Source of the DNA: Rana temporaria
Taxonomy: Eukaryota > Chordata > Amphibia > Anura > Ranidae
DNA: 64,000 nt
NCBI RefSeq assembly: GCF_905171775.1
Contig: NC_053490.1
Span: 16,793,752-16,857,751, forward strand
Direction of reading: 5' to 3'
Both the position numbers and the translations under genes were made by a program. The notes under the pieces are model-generated. The model saw only the letters and a program-made list of their open reading frames with translations, searched no databases and had not been told where the DNA came from. Shown here one piece after another: positions 34,090 to 44,834 of this stretch (positions are counted from its first letter, which is position 1; every line of letters begins with the position of its first letter).

Positions 34090-34990
34090 AGAGCAATTTT
34101 GTAATTATAATGTAATGGCGAGGTCAGTAGAGTGACTGGCTGTCATGGGGAAGGTCAGTAGAGTGACTGGCTGTCATGGGGAAGGTCAGTAGAGTGACTG
34201 GCGGTCATAGGGGAGGTCAGTAGAGTGACTGGAGGTCAAGTGGGAGGTCAGTAGAGCGACTGGCTGTCAAGGGGGAGGTCAGTAGAGTGACTGGCTGTCA
34301 TGGGGGAGGTCAATAGAGCAACTGGCTGTCATGGGGGAGGTCAGTAGAGCGACTGGCTGTCATGGGGGAGGTCAGTAGAGCGACTGGCTGTCATGGGGGA
34401 GGTCAGTAGAGCGACTGGCTGTCATGGGGGAGGTCAGTAGAGTGACTGGCTGTCAAGGGGGAGGTCAGTAGAGTGACTCGTTGCCATGGGGTGGTCAGTA
34501 GAGCAACTGGCTGTCATGGGGGAGGTCAGTAGAGTGACTGGCTGTCATGGGGGAGGTCAGTAGAGTGACTGGCTGTCATGGGGGAGGTCAGTAGAGTGAC
34601 TGGCTGTCATGGGGAGGTCAGTAGAGCAACTGGCTGTCATGGGGGAGGTCAGTAGAGTGACTGGCTGTCAAGGGGGAGGTCAGTAGAGTGACTCGTTGCC
34701 ATGGGGTGGTCAGTAGAGCAACTGGCTGTCATGGGGGAGGTCAGTAGAGTGACTGGCTGTCATGGGGGAGGTCAGTAGAGTGACTGGCTGTCATGGGGGA
34801 GGTCAGTAGAGTGACTGGCTGTCATGGGGAGGTCAGTAGAGCAACTGGCTGTCATGGGGGAGGTCAGTAGAGTGACTGGCTGTCAAGGGGGAGGTCAGTA
34901 GAGTGACTGGCTGCCATGGGGAGGTCAGTAGAGCAAATGGCTGTCATGGGGGAGGTCAGTAGAGTGACTGGAGGTCATGAAGGGTTTAGC
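34090..34990. repeat. 31-bp minisatellite with 215-bp higher-order repeat
   Basis: The unit contains GTCAGTAGAGTGACTGGCTG and TCATGGGGGAG. The variant TGTCAAGGGG recurs at 34451, 34666 and 34881, exactly 215 bp apart, so blocks of seven units were copied together. It ends about 100 bases from an arfip2 exon. Confidence 0.95.
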
Positions 34991-35094
34991 AGAGCTATTG
35001 GCAGTCATGGTGAAGTTAGTTGTGTTTGGTAGGGAATCTGTACAATTTTGCATAAATTAGCCATTTCCAAAGTAATAAGAGTTTTTCCCATTAC

Positions 35095-35269
35095 CTTATT
35101 TTCCTGCAGGAAGCGCAGTTTTATGGTTACATCTCCTCGCAGCTTCTCGTATTTGTTACGATGTATCTGGAAGTTTTGTTGGGCGATCTCAATGCGGCAC
35201 AAGGTGGCTGCATCCCGTGGGCCCAGACTCAGCTCCTCCAAGTCGGCTCGATAAGCATCAAATTCAAGT
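35095..35269 (-). CDS. arfip2: arfaptin-2, internal coding exon (BAR domain)
   Basis: One base completes the split Arg codon, followed by 58 codons. The acceptor is GTCTCATAG and the donor AAG|GTAATG. It encodes LEFDAYRADLEELSLGPRDA at the start and a later EKLRGDV segment, ending FLQENK. LSLGPRDA fits ARFIP2; the paralogue has LNLGPRDA as I recall it. This is the third long helix region of the BAR fold. A 31-bp tandem array in the following intron starts within about 100 bases of the donor. Confidence 0.95.
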
Positions 35270-35686
35270 CTATGAGACACAGAATTACAGAGAATGTAAA
35301 GGATTAACCCATTGTGTAGATTCTTCAGCGTCACGCAAATCATCATTAGAAACCACAGCGTTCACCTAGAAACATATTTGGGACGCTCGCTGCATTTTCT
35401 ACTGCACACAGCCGAGAGGCAAACTGCCCTTCAGTTCAGTCCATTACTGTTCTCTATTGTTGGCGCACAAATAATTATGGTGTGACCATCGGTTACACTT
35501 TTGTATGAATGTTTTAAGGGTAGTACAGTAGCCAAAACCAAAAGATATTCACATATCTCATTCCATCCCATAACCCAAAAGTAGGAGGATTCGTCCTTTC
35601 AAGAGACTGGGCGGAGCAATGGATTTCATTCCTTTATGATTCAAACAGCCAAATGCACACCCAGAACCGCTGGTGAATGGCGCCTA
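35270..35686. other. arfip2 intron, no element recognised
   Basis: Ordinary intron sequence adjoining the acceptor of the 35095-35269 exon. Confidence 0.5.
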
Positions 35687-35804
35687 TACAGTAAAACCTT
35701 GGACTGCGAGCATAATTCGTTCCAGAAGCATGCTTGTAATCCAAAGCACTCTTATATCAAAGCAAATTTTCCCATAAGAAATAATGGAAACAATGTATGA
35801 ACAG

Positions 35805-36497
35805 AAGATCAGTAATTTCCCCATGTCAGGCCACCCCCCCTACAGTTAGAACACACCCAGGGAACATACTTAACCCCTTCCCCCGCCCCCTAGTGTTAAC
35901 CCCTTCACTGCCAGTGGCATTTTTATAGTAATCCAATGCACTTTTCTAGCACTGATCGCTATAAAAAAGGCCAATGGTCCCAAAAATGTGTCAAAAGTGT
36001 CCGCCATAATGTCGCAGTACCGAAAAAAAAAACGCTGATCGCCGCCATTACTAGTAAAAAAAAATATTACATAAAAATGCCATAAAAATACCCCCTATTT
36101 TTTAAACGTTATAACTTTTGCGCAAACCAATCAATAAACGCTGATTGCGATTTTTTTTTACGAAAAATATGTAGAAGAATACGTATCGGTCTAAACTGAG
36201 GAAAACATTTTTTTTTATATATTTTTGGGGGATATTTATTATAGCAAAAAGTAAAATATATAATTTTTTTCAAAATTGTCGCTCTACTTTTGTTTATAGC
36301 GCAAAAAATAAAAACCGCATAGGTGATCTAATACCACCAAAAGAAAGCTCTATTTGTGGGGAAAAAAGGACGCCAATTTTGTTTGGGAGCCACGTCGCAC
36401 GACCGCGCAATTGTCAGTTAAAGCGACGCAGTGCCGAATCGCAAAAAGTGCTCTGGTCTTTGGGCAGCAATATGGTCCGGGGGTTAAGTGGTTATCC
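35805..36497 (+). mobile_element. TTAA (piggyBac-like) repeat, 5'-truncated
   Basis: It runs from the GATCAGTAATTTCCCC region to GGGGGTTAAGTGGTTA. It matches the other copies through the TGGGAGCCACGTCGCACG block. Confidence 0.8.
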
Positions 36498-37430
36498 TCT
36501 TGTCCACCACCCGCGGTCAAATGACGGAAGGAGGAAGACCCTATTGTTCTGGGTCGGACGTCATATGACGTCGTGCCTTCCGAAGCCGCGTCACTGGGGA
36601 CCCCGATGCGCCGTCCCGGCGGCCGCGATGGCAACCAGGCACACGCGATTGCCCAGTAACTGAGCAGGACCGTGGAGCTCTGTGTGTAAACACAGATCCA
36701 CGTCCTGTCAGGGAGAGGAGACCTATGGTGGGTCCCTTGTACATAGGGACACACCATCGTCACCTCCCCCAGTCAGTCCTCTCCCCCTACAGTAAGAATC
36801 ACTCCCTAGGGAACACATTAACCCATTGATCGCCCCCTAGTGTTAACCCCTTCCCTGACAGTCATATTTTTACAGTAATCAGTGCATTTTTATAGCAGGG
36901 ATCGCTGTATAAATGTGAATGGTCTTAAAAATGTGTCAAAAGTGTCCGATGTGTCTGCCGCAATATCGCAGTCACGATAAAAAACGCTGATTGCCGCAAT
37001 TACTAGTAAAAAAAATTATAATAATAAAAAATGTTATAATATCCCCTATTTTGTAGCTGCTATAACTTTTTTGTGCAAACCAATCAATATACGCTTATTG
37101 CATTTTTTTTACCAAAAATATGTAGAAGAATATATATCGGCCTAAACTGAGGAAATTGTTTTTTTTTTTTTTTTAAATGGATATTTATTATAGCAAAAAG
37201 TAAAAAATTGTGTTTTTTTTCAAAATTGTCCCTCTTCTTTTGTTTATAGCGCAAGAAATCAAATACCACCAAAAGAAAGCTCTATTTATGGGGAAAACAT
37301 GATAACATTTTCATTTGGGTGCAGTGTTGCATGACTGCGCAATTGTCATTCAAAGTGAGACAGCGCTAAAAGCTGAAAAATGGCTTGGCCAGGAAAGGGG
37401 GTGAAAGTACCCTGTAGACAAGTGGTTAAA
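36498..37430 (+). mobile_element. second TTAA repeat subfamily, adjacent copy
   Basis: It starts CCTCTTGTCCACCACCC and ends TAGACAAGTGGTTAA. It is related in layout to the first family (GCTGATTGCCG, AGAAAGCTCTATTT) but clearly diverged. It follows the previous copy head to tail. Confidence 0.65.
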
Positions 37431-37481
37431 AAAGGCACATCCAAGTATGCAGGCATCTGGAATAAAGCTGTCCACATAGAG

Positions 37482-38157
37482 CAGGGGTGTCAAACTCAAT
37501 TTCATTGCGGGCCGCATCAGCATTATGATTGCCTTTAAAAGGGCCAGTTGGATCTGTAAGATTCAGCTACACCCGCCTCCTCCTATAGTACAGCTGCCAT
37601 TCAGCTACACCCGCCTCCTCCTATAGTACAGCTGCCATTCAGCTGCGCCCGTCTCCTCCTATAGGTTGCCATTCATCTCCGCCCGCCTCCTCCTATAGGC
37701 TGCCATTCAGCTCCACCCGCCTCCTCCAGCAGTACTGCCCATTCAGCTCCGCCCGCCTCCTCCTGCAGTACTGAGCAGGGGGGGCTCGGATCCTCTCAGT
37801 GCGGGAAATTTAACCCTTTTGCGGGACTGCGGGAATATGCAGTCAGTGCGGGATAATCCCGCAGAATCCGTGCTTGTTGGGAGGTATGCATTCCCTCCCC
37901 TTACATTAGATGTCAAGAGCCACCCCACCATCAGAAGTTGAGACCCCCACTCTCCCTTACATGACAGTGCACCCCCCTTTCCTTGTGCTGCTGTAGGGAA
38001 GAAGCCGGATGCATTGCTTGAAAGCAGAAAGTAAGGGTCTGGAGGAGGACCAGAGGAGGGCTGGAGCTCTCCTGCAGCTGCAGGAGAGGTGCGAGGGCCC
38101 CATGAAATGGCCTGGAGGGCCGGATTCGGCCCGTGGGCCTTGTGTTTGACAGCTGTG
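37482..38157. mobile_element. hAT MITE (CAGGGGTGTCAAACTC end)
   Basis: It starts CAGGGGTGTCAAACTC and ends near GTGTTTGACAGCTGTG. The 8-bp flanks ACATAGAG and ACATAGAT (7 of 8) fit an aged hAT duplication. It carries about five copies of a CAGCT-CCCGCCTCCTCCTAT unit at 37565-37770. Confidence 0.75.
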
Positions 38158-38594
38158 ACATAGATCATCCTCCGCACCGCCAGCTCTCACTGATGTCAGT
38201 CTGCAATCGTGATCGTAAAGACTACCCTGCAGTAGAGCGATCTGAAAGCGAGGCATGAAGCGCTCGTGGAGCACAGCGTAGAAGGGATGATGTCAATGGC
38301 AGTGAGGAGGACGGTCTATGTGGACATCTTTACCCCGGATGCCTGCATACTTAGATGTGCCTCTTTTAATCATCAGGCATGTGGGTTTGCTAAATGTTGT
38401 ACCTTCATTAAATTGCTACACTTAGAGGCGCCCCTCGTCTCTTTTATACTCGGTTGTGACATAAAGCTACTCTTATATCAAGACATCGCTTGTATATCAA
38501 GTCAAAATGTATTAAAAAAAGTTGATGTCTTGCAAAACGCTCTCAAACCAAGTTACTCTCAAACCAAGGTTTTACTGTATAGTCTAATATTATA

Positions 38595-38970
38595 GAGCCA
38601 ATTATTCCACACTGCATAGAGCTTTTTCAGGTGTTTTGGCCATCATCAGTGCAGTGTATGGAAACAAAGGCTTCTTTGGAGCCCAAAATAATGAAAAGGA
38701 TACCCCACAAGCCTCTGTCTGTCAGATCAGCATGTGAATAGACTGGTGCAAGACATGATCGGCTTGTCAGGGTCTAGTGGACTTCAACAAAATGGTGGCC
38801 GTCGGCACACAGACACCGACTTCCAGTTGCATAAATGTGAATGAGATGGGTAAAAGATGGCTTCAGCTCCTGTTTTCCAACTGCAGAGTACTCATCAGAC
38901 GCATTTCGCCCTCTTTGGGGCTTAATCAGAGAGGTCATCGCATCCGATTGAATTCTCTACAGGTGGAGAA
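38595..38970 (-). mobile_element. possible hammerhead-like retroposon, degenerate
   Basis: On the minus strand CTGATTAAGCCCC...GGGCGAAATGCGTC (near 38891-38923) is a hammerhead-like core with one invariant base changed (CTGATTA). The flanks AGAGCCAATT and AGAACCAATT may be a decayed duplication. Confidence 0.4.
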
Positions 38971-39054
38971 CCAATTCTCTTATTTTTGGTATATGGCATG
39001 GAGTAAGACACGTGAATACCTTGTGTTCCAAGAAGATATTACGGTGTTACCCTC

Positions 39055-39685
39055 TAGGGTTGTCCCGATACCGATACTAGTATACTAGTATCGGTATCGG
39101 GACCGATTCCGAGTATTTGCGGGAGTACTCGTACTCCCGCAAATACCCCCGATACCGAAATAGAATACTTCCCCCCCGCCGCTACGCCGCATCCCTGCTT
39201 GGTTAATACGGGCGGGTAACATTACAGCTTTCATTTGAATAGCTGTAGTCTTTCCCGCCGCGCTGCGTATAGACACTCCCCCTTGCTCGGGTGAACTGTC
39301 CAATCCCGAGCAAGGGGGAGTGTCTATACGCAGCGCGGCGCGAAAGACTACAGCTATTCAAAGCTGTAATGTTCCCCGCCCGTATTAACCAAGCGACGGC
39401 GCGGCAGCGGGGATTCGGCAGCATGTAGGTAAGGGGGACATGGCTGCATATATGGGGGGGACATGGCTGGATATGGGGGGGACATAGCTGCATATGGGGG
39501 GGGGACATGGCTGCATATGGGGGGGACATGGCTGCATATATGGGGGGACATGGCTGGATATGGGGGGGACATGGCTGCATATGGGGGGGACATGGCTGCA
39601 TATGGGGGGGACATGGCTGCATTTGGGGGGGGACATGGCTGCATATGGGGGGGGGGACATGGCTGCATATGGGGGGGGACATGGC
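39055..39685. mobile_element. hAT-N2: MITE (TAGGGTTGTCCC end), right end lost
   Basis: It starts TAGGGTTGTCCCGATACC. It has a palindromic core (39225-39380; ATAGACACTCCCCCTTGC and its complement) and a GGGACATGGCTGCATATG array at 39430-39685. The right terminus is replaced by a Harbinger-type MITE. Confidence 0.8.
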
Positions 39686-40398
39686 TGTCTCCAGATACGC
39701 CGTCGTAAGTCCGAATGGCTGCCGTCGTATCTATGCGGCTGATTCATAGAATCAGTTACGCATAGATTTGGCCAAGATACGAGCGGCGTAAGTCTCCTAC
39801 GCCGTCGTATCTTGGGGTGCATATTTACGCTGGCCGCTATGTGGCGCTTCCGTTGATTTCCGCGTCGAATATGCAAATGAGCTAGATACGCCAATTCACA
39901 AACGTACGTGCGCCCATCGCATTTAGTTACGCCGTTTACGTAAGACATACGCCGGCGTAAAGATAAAGCAGGTCTCTTGGTGGCGCAGCCCATGTAAAGT
40001 ATGGACGTCGGAACAAGCGTATCTTTTTACGCCGTTTGCGCAAGTCGTACGCGAATAGGGCTGTGCGTAAGTTACGTTCACGTCGTAGGCAGTGTTCGAC
40101 ATATCTTAGGCATTCTATCCGACGCATGCGCACTGGGATACGTCCACGGACGGCGAATGCGCCGTTCGTTCAAAACTTCATTTACGTGGGGGTCATGCTT
40201 TATTTACATAAAACACGCCCACCTCTTCACAATTTGAATTAGGCGCGCTTACGCTGGCACATTTACGCTACGCCGCCGTAACTTAGGACGCAAGTGCTTT
40301 GTGAATACAGCACTTGCCTCTCTAAGTTGCGGCGGCGTAGCGTAAATACGATACGCTACGCCCGCCCACAGTTACGCCGCCCTACGTGAATCTAGGCC
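39686..40398. mobile_element. Harbinger-type palindromic MITE
   Basis: TACGCCGTCGTA-rich arms, with a right end of GTGAATCTAGGCC. Its left end is merged with the hAT-N2 array. Confidence 0.65.
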
Positions 40399-40807
40399 GT
40401 AGTGTTTAAAGTTCAAAGAAGGACCATCTCTCTATGAGCTATGGGTACAATAGTAATCTGTATGTTACCAAAAGAACAGATGGAGGATTTAGGAACCAGC
40501 CTGCCATCTAGTGGTTAAAATGACAAAACCGTGTATTTAAAACCCTAAACAACAACCTTATCTTATTTGTTTCCTTTTATCTGTTGGAAGTGTTTTGTTT
40601 CATCTGTTTGATAAGTGCAAAAATGACATTATATTCCTGCCAGAAAGCTGATAACTTCCTGTGTTGCACTTTTATTGGTTATACTGTCCCAGCTATCTTT
40701 GTGAACTACTGAAAACCTCCCCCCTATATTACAGAGAAGAGGAGATGGGGATGTGTTCTGTAGGCCTAACACACTTCCTTATGAGAATGTTGCTCATTCA
40801 TAGATAA
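40399..40807. other. arfip2 intron, no element recognised
   Basis: Ordinary A/T-leaning intron sequence. Confidence 0.4.
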
Positions 40808-42172
40808 CAGTGGCGGCTGGTGCTAAACATTTTGGGGGGGCGCAAACAAACTCACTGTGCCCAACACAGCTACTGTGCCCATCAAACGCAACCACTGTGC
40901 CCATCAATTGCCGCCAGTTTGCCCCCTGAAATGCAGCCAGTTTGCCCCCTGAAATGCAGCCAGTTTGCCCCCTGAAATGCAGCCAGTTTGCCCCCTCAAA
41001 TGCCGCCAGTTTGCCCCATCAAATGTCGCCAGTTTGCCCCCTCAAATGCCGCCAGTTTGCCCCTTCAAATGCCGCCAGTTTGCCCCCTCAAATGCAGCCA
41101 GTTTGCCCCCTCAAATGCCGCCAGTTTGCCCCCTCAAATGCCGCCAGTTTGCCCCCTCAAATGCCGCCAGTTTGCCCATTTAAATGCCGCCAGTTTACCC
41201 CCTCAAATGCAGCCAGTTTGCCCCCTCAAATGCCATCAGTTTGCCCCCTCAAATGCCGCCAGTTTGCCCCATCAAATGTCGCCAGTTTGCCCCCTCAAAT
41301 GCCGCCAGTTTGCCCCCTCAAATGCCGCCAGTTTGCCCCCTCAAATGCAGCCAGTTTGCCCCCTCAAATGCCGCCAGTTTGCCCCCTCAAATGCCGCCAG
41401 TTTGCCCCCTCAAATGCCGCCAGTTTGCCCCTTTAAATGCCGCCAGTTTACCCCCTCAAATGCAGCCAGTTTGCCCCCTCAAATGCCATCAGTTTGCCCC
41501 CTCAAATGCCGCCAGTTTGCCCCATCAAATGCCGCCAGTTTGCCCCCTCAAATGCCGCCAGTTTGCCCCCTCAAATGCCGCCAGTTTGCCCCCTCAAATG
41601 CAGCCAGTTTGCCCCCTCAAATGCCGCCAGTTTGCCCCCTCAAATGCCGCCAGTTTGCCCCTTTAAATGCCGCCAGTTTGCCCCCTCAAATGCAGCCAGT
41701 TTGCCCCCTCAAATGTCATCAGTTTGCCCCCTCCCCACCCAGCACTTACCTTTCTCGGGTCAGCCGTCCTCCACACTCCCTCGATGTCATCTCTGCTTAC
41801 CTGTCGCTTTAGCCAATCAGGTTTACCGGCAACCAGACCCGGTGCACCTGATTAGCTGAGAGGCGGGCCAGTGTTAGGGAAGCGATTCCCTAACACAGCA
41901 CTGTTTAAACAGGGAAGGCAAAGCAGTGCGCCCTCTGGTTAACCATTTGGAAGCCGATTAGAGCCCACGGGCTCTAATCAGGAAGCCTATTAGAGCTTCT
42001 GGCACCCACCGCTGTTATTCAGATGGCTGGCGCTCAACAGGGGGCCGGACACCTGAATAGGGGGCGGTAGCGGCGATAATACATAGCTGCATGAATCTAT
42101 GCATTGTTGATTGACGGGTGCAGGAGAGAGGGGGGCGGCGCTCCTGTGCCCACTATGGATGCACCGCCACTG
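40808..42172. mobile_element. hAT-N1 copy with 23-bp minisatellite
   Basis: It has the same ends as the 7171 copy (CAGTGGCGGCTGGTGC / GCACCGCCACTG). The flanking 8-mers ATAGATAA and GTCGAGAA match only in part, so the duplication has decayed or the ends recombined. Confidence 0.85.
40915..41735. repeat. 23-bp minisatellite with 253-bp higher-order repeat
   Basis: The unit contains CCGCCAGTTTGCCCCCTCAA. The same series of variants restarts at 41184 and 41437, 253 bp (11 units) apart. The frames (MPPVCPLKCRQFAPSNAASL) are array shadows. Confidence 0.95.
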
Positions 42173-42367
42173 GTCGAGAAGAAGGGTGGATGAAACACAA
42201 TGTTTTTCTCTTTATCTCCACCTAAGCCCTGTTGTGATAAAATGTAGCAGGCGGACTTTTTTTGTCAGCTGTCAGAAGTGAGCAGAGAAATCTCAGCACT
42301 TGTTACACAGAATCAGGAAAAAGCGGTGTGAAGATTGTGAGGAGAGTTGAATCGCAATCTGGTTTCT

Positions 42368-43979
42368 TTAACCACTTAAGGACCGCCACCTGCACATTTA
42401 CGTCGGCAGAATGGCACGGCTGGGCACAAGCACGTACAGGTACGTCCTGTGCTAGTGCCCAGCCGTGACCCGCGGACCCGATCGCCGCTGGAGTCCCACG
42501 ATGGATCCCCGGAGCTGAAGAATGGGGAGAGCTGTGTGTAAACACAGCTTCCCCCTTCTTCACTGTGGCTACGTCATCGATCGTGTGATCCCTTTGATAG
42601 GGATACACAATCGATGACGTCACATCTACAGCCACACCCCCCTACAGTTGTAAACACACATGAGGTCACACATAACCCCATTAGCACCCCCTTGTGGTTA
42701 ACTCCCAAACTGCAATTGTCATTTTCACAGTAATCAGTAGACATGTGCAGACTGGAATATTTTGTTTTGTTTTTTCGTTTGGAAAATACATTTATTTAGT
42801 TACTCCCGAAAATCGTTTTGATTTATGTCGTTTTTCGTTGGGGAATAGCTTTCGTCCGAAAATCCAATAATACTTGGTTTCTGTCGAATGGTCAAAAGAA
42901 TATTCGACGGAACGTCGAAACTTTACGTCGAATCGTACATTTCCGTTCGAATATTCCGCCTACAAGAATTCTAATGTTGTATGACTAGTAATAATGTCGA
43001 ATCTATTCTCTATAATGCCGAATCTATTTTCTCATAAATCAAAATCTATTCTCTGTAATGTCGAATCTATTATTTCTATAGTGTCAAATCTTTTCTCTAT
43101 AATGTCGAATCTTTTCCCTATAATGTCGAATCTTTTCTCTATGATGTCGAATCTTTTCTCTATGATGTCGAATCTTTTCTCTATGATGTCGAATCTTTTC
43201 TCTATAATGTCGAATCTTTTCTCTATAATGTCGAATCTTTTCTCTATGATGTCGAATCTTTTCTTTATAATGTCGAATCTCTCTATATCGAATTTTTACC
43301 GCAACGAAAACGAAAATAAAGCATTTTTTATGTCGGATCTTTCGGTTTTCGTTTCTTGCGCTTTCGTTATCGATAACGAAAAAACACGATTTTCGGACGA
43401 AAATGCATTCTAACGAAAAAGAATGCACATGTCTAGTAATCAGTGCATTTTAAATGCATTTTTTGCTGTGAAAATTACAACGGTCCCAAAAATGTGTCAA
43501 AATTGTCCGAAGTGTCCGCCATAATGTCGCAGTCACGAAAACAATCGCTGATCGCCGCCATTAGTAGTAAAAAAAAAAAAAAAATGCAATAAAACTATCC
43601 CCTATATTGTAAAAGCTATACATTTTGCGCAAACCAACCGAAAAAATATGTAGAAGAATACGTATCGGCCTAACTTGAGGGAAAAAATTGTTTTTTTATA
43701 TATTTTTGGGGGAGATTTATTATGGTAAAAAGTAAAAAATATTCATTTTTTTTTCAAAATTGTCGCTTTATTTTTGTTTATAGCGCAAAAAATAAAAACC
43801 GCAGAGGTGATCAAATACCACCAAAAGAAAGCTCTATTTGTGGGGAAAAAAGGACGCCAATTTTGTTTGGGAGCCACGTCGCACGACAGCGCAATTGTCA
43901 GTTAAAACGACGCAGTCCCGAATCGCAAAAAGTGCTCTGGTCTTTGACCCGCAATATGGTCCGGGGCTTAAGTGGTTAA
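42368..43979 (+). mobile_element. TTAA (piggyBac-like) repeat, full copy with nested hAT MITE
   Basis: It starts TTAACCACTTAAGGACCGCC and ends CCGGGGCTTAAGTGGTTAA, with TTAA at both ends. It is interrupted at 42738-43435; the sequence AGTAATCAGTGCATTTT is restored on removal. Confidence 0.85.
42738..43435. mobile_element. hAT-like CGAAT-rich MITE, second copy
   Basis: The ends are TAGACATGTGCA and TGCACATGTCTA, with an 8-bp duplication GTAATCAG (42730-42737 and 43436-43443). The interior has an about 21-bp array (GTCGAATCTTTTCTCTATAA) at 42990-43290. Confidence 0.9.
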
Positions 43980-44036
43980 TGATTAATAGTGCAGCTCTAC
44001 TGTATGATTTGGCTAAACAGGATTTGTAAAATGTAC

Positions 44037-44194
44037 CTGGCTGTCTCGTATTGCTTGACGGTCATCAGGGTGTCTTCCATGGTCTTGTTGATGAGGGTGT
44101 TGATGCTGGACACAAAGAAGTTAATGGCCCCCAGCAGTGTCTCCCCGTTTTTACACAGGAGCTTCTGAGTCTCTGCATTGTAGCCAAACTCTTC
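44037..44194 (-). CDS. arfip2: arfaptin-2, internal coding exon (BAR domain middle)
   Basis: This exon carries 52 codons plus two bases. The acceptor is CCTCCGCAG and the donor CCAG|GTACAT. It encodes EEFGYNAETQKLLCKNG at the start and MEDTLMTVKQYETA at the end, a nearly invariant block of the arfaptin BAR domain. SPELQ of the preceding exon joins EEFGYNAE without a gap, and the last two bases (AG) plus the first base of the next exon make Arg. Neighbouring introns are 7.9 kb and 8.8 kb and consist almost entirely of transposons. Confidence 0.95.
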
Positions 44195-44264
44195 CTGCGG
44201 AGGGGTAAAATAACAACATGAGTAACTTACACAGAAACCTCACACCAGGAGCATCTGAAAGCCA

Positions 44265-44630
44265 GGAAGACAAGTATAATCCGTTCCAGGAGAATGCTTG
44301 TAATCCAAAGCACTCGCGTATCAAAGCGAGTTTCGCCATAGAAGTCAATGGAAACGAAGATAATTTGTACCGCATTGACTTCTATTGCATGCAATACCGC
44401 ATGTGGCCAGAGGTGGGCGACGGAAACCCCTCGGAAATACTTGGGAACTGTGTATTTCCGAGAGCCAAACCGTTCCGAGTGTCACCGGCACCCCCGCTCC
44501 TCTGGCCAAATGCGGTACTGCTTGAATTATGCGAGTTTTGTGAGACAACACTCGCAAACCGAGTGAGGATTAAAAAAAAAAAAAGTTGCTTGTCTTTGCG
44601 TTACTCGTAAACCGAGGTTCCACTGTACCA
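44265..44630. mobile_element. TA MITE (AACCGAGGTTCCACTGTA end)
   Basis: The right end is AACCGAGGTTCCACTGTA and the left arm AATCCGTTCCAGGAGAATGC. It is related to the MITE at 35687 (AATTCGTTCCAGAAGCATGC). The left terminus is eroded. Confidence 0.6.
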
Positions 44631-44834
44631 CCACTGAGAGTACACTGCTAAACTGTGCGAAAAGAGGAATGTCACTGTGAGGAGGGCCGATAATCCATTT
44701 ACGAAGAAGATTTAAAGCGGAAGTAAACCCGTCCATGAAACGGTTTTATTTACGGCACGTGCCGAAAATGCAACACTCCCATTGGTTGTGCTCTCAACTA
44801 AACTGTCAAACCATCCAATGGCTGGTGTCATAAC

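Larger units (their letters stand above)
35687..38579. mobile_element. TA-flanked MITE (ACAGTAAAACCTTGG ends) hosting other elements
   Basis: It starts TACAGTAAAACCTTGG and ends AACCAAGGTTTTACTGTA, with TA at both sides, a mariner-like layout. The arms contain CTTATATCAAAGC / CTCTTATATCAAG. Inside are two TTAA-type repeats and a hAT element. Confidence 0.75.
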
